Origin: a virus
Strand: one strand, 5' to 3'
IMG/VR virus record: IMGVR_UViG_3300025138_000130
Span: 1 to 36,551 of that record
Length of the DNA: 36,551 bases
In this document: piece by piece, positions 14,698 to 23,928 of the stretch
Numbering within the stretch: position 1 is the stretch's first letter
Layout of the letters: every line of letters starts with the position of its first letter
Translations under genes and position numbers: made by a program
Notes under the pieces: generated by a model
Databases searched by the model: none
The model's input: the letters and a program-made list of their open reading frames with translations, nothing else
What the model was told of the DNA's origin: nothing

Positions 14698-17532
14698 ATG
14701 GCATTAGTAGGATTTAATTCATCAATATCCTTTACCGGAGAACCAGGAACACTAGGATTAAACGACGATTGGAATCTTGTTGGCGGAACACCTCCGTTTG
14801 TTTATAGAGAAAACTATGAACGTTATTTTAGAGAAAATCCAGTTGTCAACCCTAAACCCCAAACGCCTAATCCCCCTAGAAGATATCCAGGTGTAAGTAG
14901 TAACCCAGATTTTGATTTTTTTAGTGTAGATGATTATGCACAAAATAAAACTGTTAGCACAATTCAAGGAAACCCTACAGATATCGGCGAACCTATTATA
15001 CCTGTGCAGTTTCAAGGTGTAGATGATTTTAGTGGGTATACTGGAAGATCTACATCAGAATTTACTGACATGACTGCATTTGGCGACATAGAGCCTGGAG
15101 CATCTGGACAAAACGCCAAAATAAGCAACAATGAGATTAACAACGATACAAGTTTTTTTGGTAGTGGCGGTATGGATTTTGGTGAAGTTGTAGCAAAACC
15201 AGGCTCTGCAACTAATATTATAACTGCAAACGGAAACGCAAAGAGTGCAACATCACAGAATATTAATAGTGGACTTGGAGTAAAAGCAGATGATGTTAGC
15301 GTTAATTCTAGGCCAAATCAGTTAACAGACTATGCAAGTTATACCTACAATATTGCATTATATATGATGCAACCAAAAGAATACGTAAGAATGTTACAAA
15401 ATCCACAGAGTGTAACTGCTATACCGAAGCAGTTATTAATGAGGAGTGGAGGTGTAGGAAATGACGGTGGAGATAACTTTGATATAGACTTTTTTATTGA
15501 TAATCTACAGATGAAAAATGTAGGAGTAAGTCCCAATACTAGAACAACAAACACCAATGCAGTAGAAGTTAGTTTTGATATCACAGAACCGATGGGTGTC
15601 ACATTAATCGAACGATTAAAAAATGAAGCAAAAAATAGTTTAGAAGAAGAACAAAATTATTTGCATACTCCTTATCTTTTAGAAATAACATTTAAAGGAT
15701 ACAATGACCAAGGTAAACAGGTTGGTGCTGAAGTCAAACCTAAATATATTCCTATAAAGATTATAGAGTTAAAGTTTACAATAGAATCAACAGGAACAAT
15801 TTATCGATGTAAAGCAGTTCCTTATCATCAAGATGTTTTTAACACTATGTCAAGCACTATACCTATTAATATTCAAGTTAGTGCTGGTACAGTTACTGAG
15901 ATCTTCGGCGGACTTGCTACTGAGGTATTACAAGAAACAGTGACTGTTGGACAAGAAGATTTTAGTGATTTTGGTGGAGCACAAAAGTTTACAAAGAATA
16001 AGGCAGGAGAAAGCCACAAAACACTTACCGACGCGATTAATAAGTTTTACGAAGGACAAACAAAACCTACTATAGAAAAAGCACAAGAAGCCGGACCTCC
16101 TAATCAACGAAAGCAAGCAAAGAATATACCTGCTAGTGCAGAAATAGCAGAAAAATGGAGTTTTGCTATTGCACCAGGTATAGCAAACGCAAAATTAGTT
16201 GGAGAAAAGTTTGACGCATTAAATACACCTGGTAAAAATAGTAAAGTTTACAAAAGTATTGGTTCTGCACTTAAAGGAAAAGTTGAACTAGATACTAAGA
16301 CTAATATGTTCAAGATTAATGCTGGTACAAACGTTGTGTCTTTAATTAATTATATTCTTGTAGGCAGTGAATACATAGACAAGAATGTTGAAGCAACTGC
16401 AAATAAGTTATCACAAGATGAAGATTCTTCTGAACATATAAACTGGTTTAGAATAGTCCCTCAGATTGTGGGATTCCAAGGTTGGGATAAGAAACAAGGA
16501 AGATATAAGTTTCATATAAGATGGACAGTTCAAGAAATGGCGTTATTTTATAGTGATTTTCCCTGGGCACCTAAGACTATGCCTAAAGGTAAAGGAGTGC
16601 ATAAGATATATGATTATATCTTTAGTGGAAATAATACCGAAGTACAAAAATTTCGCATGAACTTCGATGCCGCATATTATCAAGCACATACTATTGGTAC
16701 TGGTGTTCCTACTGCTGATAAAAACATATCAGATGTAACAACACAAGTAAAGTCAATACCACAAAGTACACAAGGACAGGGTATGGTAAACGACGAGGGA
16801 ATAACTAAAAAGAGAAGTAAGGATCTGATGTCTAGTCTAATGCACGACGGCGCTGATCTTATTCAATGTGACTTGGATATATTAGGAGATCCTGCATTTA
16901 TACCCACAGGCGATGCCTTTTATCAGCCACAAGGGAACAGGAATCAGATATATAATAGTGCGTTTCTTCCAGATGGAACGATAAATTACGACTTAACACC
17001 TCCTTATATTCAAATTAATTTAAGAACACCTAGTGATTATGATGAATTCACAGGGTTAGTGGACCTTACTAAACAAACCAAGTATTCTAATAGTGAATTT
17101 AGTGGAGTATACAAAATAATAATAGCACAAAGTACATTTAGTGGCGGAGTGTTTACACAGAATTTAACAGGCATCAGAGAAAAAATGCAACCACAAGCAA
17201 ATGGAAAGTTAGCAAGAAGTAAGTACAGTCAAAAAAGTATTGAAAGAGGTGCCTTACTAGTTGATGACTTTGGAGATCCGAATCCTGGAAAACCTTCTGC
17301 GGACTATAGTGATTTTGCTAGTAGTGGATCAGTAACACAAACAGTACAAGGATCTGACTATGTTGATGATAGTGCTTTCGCAGGAGATAAAAGATTTTCA
17401 GAAGAAATTACGCAGGATTATTCAATATTAGCAGATGCGTTTGAAACAGGTCCTGCTATAAGTCTTGTAGGAAATGATCCTGCTACATTTGAAACAAGTA
17501 ATCCAGGCAGTGTTAATGATATTTTTAGTTAA
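14698..17532 (+). CDS. Large virion protein, probable baseplate hub component
   Basis: The 944-aa protein is of a type regularly found between gp53 and gp5 in T4-like marine phages (from memory). The first 200 residues are low in structure (Gly, Asn, Ser, Pro-rich). From about 210 there is a conserved block: YTYNIALYMMQPKEYVRML, FDIDFFIDNLQMKNV, TNAVEVSFDITEPMGVTLIE and YLLEITFKGYNDQGK. It looks like a hub or tube-like beta-barrel domain, which would match the role of T4 gp27, the hub trimer to which gp5 binds. The middle is Lys/Gln-rich and the last 100 residues are acidic and Gly/Ser-rich. No enzyme motif is seen. Hub assignment rests on position beside gp5 and is inference. Confidence 0.7.
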   Translation: MALVGFNSSISFTGEPGTLGLNDDWNLVGGTPPFVYRENYERYFRENPVVNPKPQTPNPPRRYPGVSSNPDFDFFSVDDYAQNKTVSTIQGNPTDIGEPIIPVQFQGVDDFSGYTGRSTSEFTDMTAFGDIEPGASGQNAKISNNEINNDTSFFGSGGMDFGEVVAKPGSATNIITANGNAKSATSQNINSGLGVKADDVSVNSRPNQLTDYASYTYNIALYMMQPKEYVRMLQNPQSVTAIPKQLLMRSGGVGNDGGDNFDIDFFIDNLQMKNVGVSPNTRTTNTNAVEVSFDITEPMGVTLIERLKNEAKNSLEEEQNYLHTPYLLEITFKGYNDQGKQVGAEVKPKYIPIKIIELKFTIESTGTIYRCKAVPYHQDVFNTMSSTIPINIQVSAGTVTEIFGGLATEVLQETVTVGQEDFSDFGGAQKFTKNKAGESHKTLTDAINKFYEGQTKPTIEKAQEAGPPNQRKQAKNIPASAEIAEKWSFAIAPGIANAKLVGEKFDALNTPGKNSKVYKSIGSALKGKVELDTKTNMFKINAGTNVVSLINYILVGSEYIDKNVEATANKLSQDEDSSEHINWFRIVPQIVGFQGWDKKQGRYKFHIRWTVQEMALFYSDFPWAPKTMPKGKGVHKIYDYIFSGNNTEVQKFRMNFDAAYYQAHTIGTGVPTADKNISDVTTQVKSIPQSTQGQGMVNDEGITKKRSKDLMSSLMHDGADLIQCDLDILGDPAFIPTGDAFYQPQGNRNQIYNSAFLPDGTINYDLTPPYIQINLRTPSDYDEFTGLVDLTKQTKYSNSEFSGVYKIIIAQSTFSGGVFTQNLTGIREKMQPQANGKLARSKYSQKSIERGALLVDDFGDPNPGKPSADYSDFASSGSVTQTVQGSDYVDDSAFAGDKRFSEEITQDYSILADAFETGPAISLVGNDPATFETSNPGSVNDIFS

Positions 17533-17544
17533 GGAGAATAATTA

Positions 17545-19860
17545 ATGTCAAGAAGTAGACCTTTCGCTAGTTCTGCAAAAGGCGGTGATTCTGATTTTCA
17601 GACTCAAGACGTCAGGGGCATAAGAGAAGAAAAAGGTATTGTTATCGGTGTTGTCAAAGTAAACAGCCATCCAGCAAGAATGGGCAACTTATCTGTCTTT
17701 GTCCCTACGTTTGCAGACAAAAGTAGAGAACAAGATCCTTCACAATGGAGACAAGTAAAGTATTGCACACCTTTTTATAGTAGAACTGAACTACAAGGCA
17801 GTGGTGATAAGTTTGAAACTACTAAGAATGCTGGAGGTATGATTTATCCTTGTCCTGACATAGGAACTAAGGTTTTATGTTTTTTTCCAGAAGGCAGAAA
17901 CCAAGACGGATTTTGGTTTGCATGTGCACCTGATACTTATATGACACAAGGATTGCCAGAACCTAGTGCTTCTAGTAATATTAATACTAGTTCAGGTGAG
18001 ATTAGAGGAACAAAAGCACCTGCTGGTGAATTTAATGATAATGATAATCAAACAAATAAAATTTCTAACTTTCTAGTTCCTAAAAGATCATTTGATAGAT
18101 CAACACACAGTATATTAAAAACACAAGGACTTGATTTAGACGAAACAAGAGGATTAACTAGTAGTAGTTTTAATAGAGAAACTCCTAGTGAACTTTTTGG
18201 GATAACAACTAAAGGTCGTAGAACTGATATTAACGGCAGAGATATAAAGGATAGGCCAGATATAATATCTGCATTAAAGAGTGGTGCTGATCTTAATAAT
18301 AATGATGCTAATGCAGTCGAAGGAAAAATCTCTCGTAAGCAAGGTCATAGTTTAACTATGGACGATGGCGACATCGAAGGTGAAAATAACCTTATACGAC
18401 TCCGTACTGCTGCTGGACATCAAATATTAATGCATGATTCACAAGACTTACTTTATATAGGCAATTCCAAAGGAACGTGTTGGGTACAATTAGATGCAAC
18501 TGGTCAACTAGATATTTTTAGTGAAAGAAACATAAATTTAAGAAGCAAGAGTATCAATATGCATGCCGATAATAATATTAAAATGCATGCCGGCGGACAA
18601 GTACAGATAGTATCAAATGGTTTACTGCATTTAGAAGGTAAACAGATGGCCAACCTTTACAGCGATGGACAAACGTTAATCTTCGGTGCTAAAGGGATGA
18701 ATATAAAGAGTTCGGGTGCTTTTGCGATAGAAGGAACTGGAATGGGTATTAAGTCTAGTGGAAAATTAGATCTTCAGGCTAGTTGTATATCTTTAAACGG
18801 AAGTGCTGGTCCAGCTGCAAAACAGAATGCGGCTAGAGTATTAAGTAAATCAGATACACGACCAAATGGACAAGGATTTTGGGAATCCACAAGTGTATTA
18901 AACACAACAGTAGACAGAGTGCCCACACACGAGCCGTTTGCACAACACTCTGTAATTACTTCAGAAACAACAAAGTCAACTGTTGAGGTAGGCAATATCC
19001 CTACTAGTGGTAATATTAAAGTTGCTGGGCCTAATCGACCTATTAAGACTACTAGTTTAGGACTATCAACTATTACACAAGAATTTAATGACCAGGAAGT
19101 TGATGTAACAAATGTTTTAAAACAACCAGATTATGGAATTAGTGTAGAAGAAATAAGTGCTGATGGAGTAAGACATTATAGTGCCGCTGTTCTAGAAGTT
19201 GCTGGCAGTGGCGGCGATTATGCGTACGAAGATGATACTACTAATGCATTAGGAAAGTATGGTGTAAGTGTTGCTACACTTCAGAAACACGGATATGTAA
19301 GACAAGAAGTAGACTTTAACGGAGAGTTAGATAATCCAAGAATGTGGACTGGTAAAGATGGTATAGATGGGAAAACTGCTTTTAAATCTTCAACAAATTT
19401 ACAAGAAGATTTGTTTGTTGCAGGAATGGTAGACGATTACGGTGATGCAAAGAAGTCAGGAGCAATACAAAATGGAGACCCCGTTAGTACAATAACAGGT
19501 ATGCTTATGGTTGCTAAAACTGCCTCAGCAAAAGTTGCTAGTCAGTTTCGAGAAGGGCTAGACATAGATGTCTCAAAACTTGTAGGCAGGACAAATATTA
19601 GTACTGTTGCAGCCGCATTACCACAACTAAAAAACTTCTTCAACAAAGGCGTTGCTTCAGCAAAACAAGTAGAAAAGACGGCAAAACTTGCTGCTCTTGC
19701 AGCTGCAAAGAATAAGGCTAGTATTTACAGAAACATTAGTGGAGAAGGTGAAGGAGAGTCTAGTGGTGAATCAGGTGATGGTGGCGATTCAACTGGTGGT
19801 GGCGGTGGATCAGATGCAGCTTCAGATGCTGGAGATTCAAGTGGAACTGGAGGAACATAA
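17545..19860 (+). CDS. 5: Baseplate central spike protein gp5, without lysozyme domain
   Basis: The 771-aa protein has the gp5/VgrG plan. An N-terminal OB-fold region (about 30-130; GIVIGVVKVNSHPARMGNLS, later MIYPCPDIGTKVLCFFPEG) would sit on the hub, and a beta-helix spike (about 280-415; INLRSKSINMHADNNIKMHA and similar repeats) forms the needle. T4 gp5 carries a lysozyme domain between these; here that stretch is low-complexity linker without a recognisable lysozyme active site, as in other marine T4-like phages. After the spike comes a long extension, ending in a Gly/Ser/Asp/Glu-rich tail of about 40 residues (731-771). AAGGAG precedes the start. The protein pierces the cell envelope on contraction. 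Confidence 0.85.
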   Translation: MSRSRPFASSAKGGDSDFQTQDVRGIREEKGIVIGVVKVNSHPARMGNLSVFVPTFADKSREQDPSQWRQVKYCTPFYSRTELQGSGDKFETTKNAGGMIYPCPDIGTKVLCFFPEGRNQDGFWFACAPDTYMTQGLPEPSASSNINTSSGEIRGTKAPAGEFNDNDNQTNKISNFLVPKRSFDRSTHSILKTQGLDLDETRGLTSSSFNRETPSELFGITTKGRRTDINGRDIKDRPDIISALKSGADLNNNDANAVEGKISRKQGHSLTMDDGDIEGENNLIRLRTAAGHQILMHDSQDLLYIGNSKGTCWVQLDATGQLDIFSERNINLRSKSINMHADNNIKMHAGGQVQIVSNGLLHLEGKQMANLYSDGQTLIFGAKGMNIKSSGAFAIEGTGMGIKSSGKLDLQASCISLNGSAGPAAKQNAARVLSKSDTRPNGQGFWESTSVLNTTVDRVPTHEPFAQHSVITSETTKSTVEVGNIPTSGNIKVAGPNRPIKTTSLGLSTITQEFNDQEVDVTNVLKQPDYGISVEEISADGVRHYSAAVLEVAGSGGDYAYEDDTTNALGKYGVSVATLQKHGYVRQEVDFNGELDNPRMWTGKDGIDGKTAFKSSTNLQEDLFVAGMVDDYGDAKKSGAIQNGDPVSTITGMLMVAKTASAKVASQFREGLDIDVSKLVGRTNISTVAAALPQLKNFFNKGVASAKQVEKTAKLAALAAAKNKASIYRNISGEGEGESSGESGDGGDSTGGGGGSDAASDAGDSSGTGGT

Positions 19861-19884
19861 TGATAAAGAATATGGGAGAATAAC

Positions 19885-20256
19885 ATGGCAATGTATAGAG
19901 GGTTTAGTACACTAAGTGGAAACTTTAGTACTACAAAAATAACAGATTCTGATTTATTAAAAAGAGACTTATTAAACAGTTTTGCAATTCGTAAAGGTGA
20001 GAAGGTTGGTCGTCCAGACTTTGGAAGCAATATATTAGATTTAATTATGGAGCCATTATCTGCTGAAGTAAAGAACTTAATGCTTGAAGAAGTTACTAGT
20101 ACTATTGCACAAGATCCCAGGGTAAGTTTACAACATTTAGTTATAGACGAATATGAGAACGGATTACAAGCACAAATAGAATTACTTTATGTACAAAGTA
20201 ATCAATCTGAGAAACTTGTTATAAACTTTGATAGAAAAGACGGAACGATTAATTAA
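19885..20256 (+). CDS. 25: Baseplate wedge subunit gp25
   Basis: The 123-aa protein matches gp25, which is lysozyme-like only in name and structural in function: DLLKRDLLNSFAIRKGEKVG, RPDFGSNILDLIMEPLS, and the C-terminal beta strands GLQAQIELLYV. T4 gp25 is 132 aa. It is one of the most conserved parts of contractile injection systems and binds gp6 and the first sheath ring. GGGAG lies 10 bases before the ATG. The gene is followed by a 51-base gap containing a late promoter for gp6. Confidence 0.92.
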   Translation: MAMYRGFSTLSGNFSTTKITDSDLLKRDLLNSFAIRKGEKVGRPDFGSNILDLIMEPLSAEVKNLMLEEVTSTIAQDPRVSLQHLVIDEYENGLQAQIELLYVQSNQSEKLVINFDRKDGTIN

Positions 20257-20282
20257 TATAATGTTAGCAGTTTATAAGTCAA

Positions 20283-20290
20283 ATAAATAC
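20283..20290 (+). promoter_or_regulatory. Late promoter (ATAAATAC) upstream of gp6
   Basis: ATAAATAC lies in the only sizeable gap of the late operon, 17 bases before the gp6 ATG, with AAGGA (20296-20300) between. This would give gp6 and the giant gene extra late transcripts. Confidence 0.6.
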
Positions 20291-20307
20291 ACTGTAAGGA
20301 ATTAACG

Positions 20308-23300
20308 ATGTCACACACAACTAGATCAAGCAACTTATTTGCCGCACAAGATTGGACTAAAGTATATCAGTCGTTTAAGGAAATTGACTTTCAAAGTTAT
20401 GATTTTCAAACTATTCGTAAGTCAATGGTCGACTATCTTCGTAACTTCTATCCAGAGGATTTTAACGACTATATCGAAAGTAGTGAATATATTGCACTAA
20501 TAGATCTTATTGCTTATATTGCACAGAGTGTAAATTTCAGAACAGATTTAAATGCTAGAGAGAATTTTTTAGAAACTGCAGAACGCAGAGATAGTATACT
20601 ACGTCTTGCGAAGATGTTAAATTACTTTCCTAAGAGAAGTCAGATTTCACGAGGATTGTTAAAAGTTGACAGTGTAAGTACAACAGAAATTTTAGCAGAT
20701 AGCAACGGCAATAGTCTTGATAACCTAGAGGTATTTTGGGGAGATGAAACAAACCCAGATTTCCTAGAACAATTCACAACAATTATGAATGCCGCAATGG
20801 TTAAAACTCAAAGATACGGTAATCCTGCACTGAGTAGCACAGTTGGCGGAATAGCAACACAAGAATATAATTTAAGTATTGTTCCAAATACTGTTCCAGT
20901 ATTTGATTTTAGAAATACAGTTAGCACACAAGAGTTTCCTTTTGAACTTGTTAACGGAACCTATAGTGGTACAGACTTTCTATACGAAGTTGCGCCAAAA
21001 CCAAACAGTACTATAAATGCAATTTATAGGAATGATAGCAAAGGTTTTAATAGTGTTAATACTGGTTTTTTCTTTTATTTTAAACAAGGACGATTACAGA
21101 CATTAGATTTTAATGTAAATGAAGCATTACCTAATAGAGTAGTTGAGGTTGATGTTACTGGTATAGATAACAATGATGTTTGGTTATATCAGTTAGATTC
21201 AAACGGAGCAGAAGAAACACTTTGGACAAAAGTTCCTGCAATTAGTGGTAACAATGTTATTTTTAATAGTTTAAATCAAAATAATAAGACACTTTATAGT
21301 GTACAAAGTAGAAGTGCTGACAGAATAAGTTTAGTTTTTGGAGACGGTGTATTCTCAAATATACCAACAGGAAACTTTAGAATTTACTTTAGAGTTGGTA
21401 ACGGATTTACATATAAGATTTCACCACAGGATATGAGTAATATTACTATAACTGTGCCTTATGTAAGTCATAGTAGTCAAGTTGAAACACTAACAGTTAA
21501 TATGAGTTTGAAACAGACTATTGCAAATTCTAGTGCTAGAGAAAACTTAAATGATGTTAAGCAAAGAGCTCAACAACAATATTATACACAGAATCGTATG
21601 GTTACTGCTGAAGATTATCAGATTTTTCCGTTTACAAGTTTTAATAATATTATTAAGAGTAAAGCAGTTAATAGAACTTCAAGTGGTATTAGTAGGTACT
21701 TAGATGTCAGAGACACTACAGGAAAATATAGTTCAACTAACATTGTAGCAGAAGATGGAATCTTTTATAAAGATAGTACAAGACCTACGTTTAACTTTAC
21801 GTTTGTCACTGATAGTGATATTAGTAATACGTTATCTAAAAACGTTGAAACTGTAATGCAAGCAAACCCAATGTATCATTTTTTCTTAGACAACTACTTA
21901 AGAGTTGACGAGACTGATTTAGGTATTACATGGAGCCAAACTTCGATAGGCACTGGTGTATGTACTGGATTTATGACAAATATCGATAGTAGTCCTCAAA
22001 AAGTTAGTTTTTTTACAAGTAACAATCTTAAATACTTTAAAGAAGGAGCACTTGCTAAATTTACTGCACCAACAGGATTTGTATTTGATGTTAATAATAA
22101 TCTTGTTGCAACAGGTACTAGTAATTTAAATACTAAAACTTATATATGGGCAAGTTGTAGTAACTTAATAGAAGACGGAACTAATCAAGGAGCAGGCAAC
22201 TTGGATAGTGGATTAGGTCCAGTAACACTTAGTGAAGTTATTCCTAATAATGCAATACTTGATAGTGTAGTTTATCCATGGAATACATCATTTACAACTA
22301 CAGTAAGGCAACAGATTATTGCTAACGTTGGTGATTATAAAACTTTTGGTTTAAGATACGACACTGAAACTCAAGCATGGACAATTATTAACGGAACTAA
22401 CTTAGACCAAAGTACAACGTTTAGTACAAGATATAGTGGCGACATAACATCAACAAATTTAGATGCTAGTTGGTTATTCTTGTTTACTAACGACGGAGAA
22501 ACCTATACAGTAACGTATAGAAGTTTAGAGTATATATTTGAAAGTTATTTAGAAACAAGATTTTATTTTGATAAAGATCTTAAAATATTTGATCCTAGAA
22601 CTGCTAAAACTATTAAAGATAAGATCGTTATGTTAAAAGTTAATAGTATACCGGATGGCAGTACTAGTTTTGGACAAAACTATATTATGAATATTGACAA
22701 TACAGTTGTTGAAGATGATGGATTTGTTCTCAGTGAAAGAATTAAAGTAACGTTCCCAGATCAAGACAGTGACGGTGTCATTGATGACCCAGATGTTTTT
22801 GATGTGGTAGTAGCACCTCTTACAAATAGTAGTACGAAGGTTGTTTTTTATAAAACTTATTTAGATAACAGTGGTTATACTAGATTTGAGCCAGTCCCAA
22901 ATACTAGTGTGCAAACTTCATTCGCAACGTTAACTTTAATCGAAGGAGTTAAGACAACATATGCTGATGGACAGATATTTTATGCAAGCACTACAGGGTT
23001 ATTTTATGTTTTAAGTACTAATAGTAGTAGTGTTAAAACATTAACACAGACTACAGATTATATAACTAAGATTGGGAGAAGTGAGTTATTGTTCCAATAT
23101 ACACACAATGCACCTAATAACAGACGTATTGATCCAAGTCCTAGTAATATTATTGATTTGTATCTGCTAACAACAACATATAATACAGATTATAGAAACT
23201 GGGTTACAGACGTTACGGGGTCGATTTCAAAACCTGCAAAGCCAGGAACAAATGAGTTACGTGATGCGTATGGAACTTTAGAAACAAGTAAGAGTGTTAG

Positions 23301-23928
23301 TGATGCTATAGTCTTTAATAGTGTTAGTTATAGACCTTTATTTGGAGATAAGGCGGATAGTGAATTGCAAGCAACATTTAAAATTGTAAAGAATTTAAGT
23401 ACTCTAGTAAGTGATAACGAAATAAAAGCAAGAGTAGTTGAAGAAGTTAATAATTATTTTAGTATCGATAATTGGGACTTTGGAGACACATTTTATTTTA
23501 GTGAACTAGGTGCGTATTTACACAATGCACTAGCACCTGATGTATTAAGTGTTGTAGTAGTACCTAAGGTATCTACAAGTAGTTTTGGAAGTTTATATCA
23601 AATAAGTAGTTCAAGAGATGAAATTTTTATTAGTTCAGCCACAGTTAATGATGTTGAGGTTATTGATGTAATAACCGCAGCACAGTTAGGCGCTTCTGGC
23701 GCAGTTGTTAATAGCACAGCTGATATTACAACATTAGAAAGTGTAAGTAGCACAGGTACTGCTAGTGCAGTAACAACTGTATCAAATGCTACTACAGTTA
23801 GTTCGAGTAGTGCAAGTAGTGCAAGTAGTGCAAGTAGTTCGAGTAGTGCAAGTAGTTCGAGTAGTGCAAGTAGTTCAAGTAGTTCAAGTAGTTCGAGTAG
23901 TTCAAGTTCTGGAGGATATGGTTACTAA
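20308..23928 (+). CDS. 6: Baseplate wedge protein gp6 with serine-rich tail
   Basis: The 1206-aa protein shows the gp6 N-terminus clearly: DYLRNFYPEDFNDYIESSEY, DLIAYIAQSVNFRTDLNARE and the following LRLAKMLNYFPKRSQ. It also has the later gp6 motif LVFGDGVFSNIPTGNFRIYF and QRAQQQYYTQNRMVTAEDYQ. In T4, gp6 dimers form the inner ring of the wedges. At 1206 residues it is nearly twice T4 gp6 (660 aa); marine T4-like phages often have longer versions with inserted domains. The last 40 residues are almost only Ser and Ala, ending GGYGY. The stop shares bases with the next ATG (TAATG). Confidence 0.9.
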   Translation: MSHTTRSSNLFAAQDWTKVYQSFKEIDFQSYDFQTIRKSMVDYLRNFYPEDFNDYIESSEYIALIDLIAYIAQSVNFRTDLNARENFLETAERRDSILRLAKMLNYFPKRSQISRGLLKVDSVSTTEILADSNGNSLDNLEVFWGDETNPDFLEQFTTIMNAAMVKTQRYGNPALSSTVGGIATQEYNLSIVPNTVPVFDFRNTVSTQEFPFELVNGTYSGTDFLYEVAPKPNSTINAIYRNDSKGFNSVNTGFFFYFKQGRLQTLDFNVNEALPNRVVEVDVTGIDNNDVWLYQLDSNGAEETLWTKVPAISGNNVIFNSLNQNNKTLYSVQSRSADRISLVFGDGVFSNIPTGNFRIYFRVGNGFTYKISPQDMSNITITVPYVSHSSQVETLTVNMSLKQTIANSSARENLNDVKQRAQQQYYTQNRMVTAEDYQIFPFTSFNNIIKSKAVNRTSSGISRYLDVRDTTGKYSSTNIVAEDGIFYKDSTRPTFNFTFVTDSDISNTLSKNVETVMQANPMYHFFLDNYLRVDETDLGITWSQTSIGTGVCTGFMTNIDSSPQKVSFFTSNNLKYFKEGALAKFTAPTGFVFDVNNNLVATGTSNLNTKTYIWASCSNLIEDGTNQGAGNLDSGLGPVTLSEVIPNNAILDSVVYPWNTSFTTTVRQQIIANVGDYKTFGLRYDTETQAWTIINGTNLDQSTTFSTRYSGDITSTNLDASWLFLFTNDGETYTVTYRSLEYIFESYLETRFYFDKDLKIFDPRTAKTIKDKIVMLKVNSIPDGSTSFGQNYIMNIDNTVVEDDGFVLSERIKVTFPDQDSDGVIDDPDVFDVVVAPLTNSSTKVVFYKTYLDNSGYTRFEPVPNTSVQTSFATLTLIEGVKTTYADGQIFYASTTGLFYVLSTNSSSVKTLTQTTDYITKIGRSELLFQYTHNAPNNRRIDPSPSNIIDLYLLTTTYNTDYRNWVTDVTGSISKPAKPGTNELRDAYGTLETSKSVSDAIVFNSVSYRPLFGDKADSELQATFKIVKNLSTLVSDNEIKARVVEEVNNYFSIDNWDFGDTFYFSELGAYLHNALAPDVLSVVVVPKVSTSSFGSLYQISSSRDEIFISSATVNDVEVIDVITAAQLGASGAVVNSTADITTLESVSSTGTASAVTTVSNATTVSSSSASSASSASSSSSASSSSSASSSSSSSSSSSSSSGGYGY
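23797..23910 (+). repeat. AGT/TCN serine codon repeat in the 3' end of gp6
   Basis: The bases are built from short units such as agtagtgcaagtagttcg repeated with small changes, encoding alternating runs of Ser with scattered Ala. This is a region prone to slippage, so length may vary between related phages. Confidence 0.75.

Noticed and set aside
17545-19860. Lysozyme domain in gp5
   Set aside because: The part between the OB-fold region and the beta-helix has no recognisable lysozyme catalytic sequence and looks like linker.
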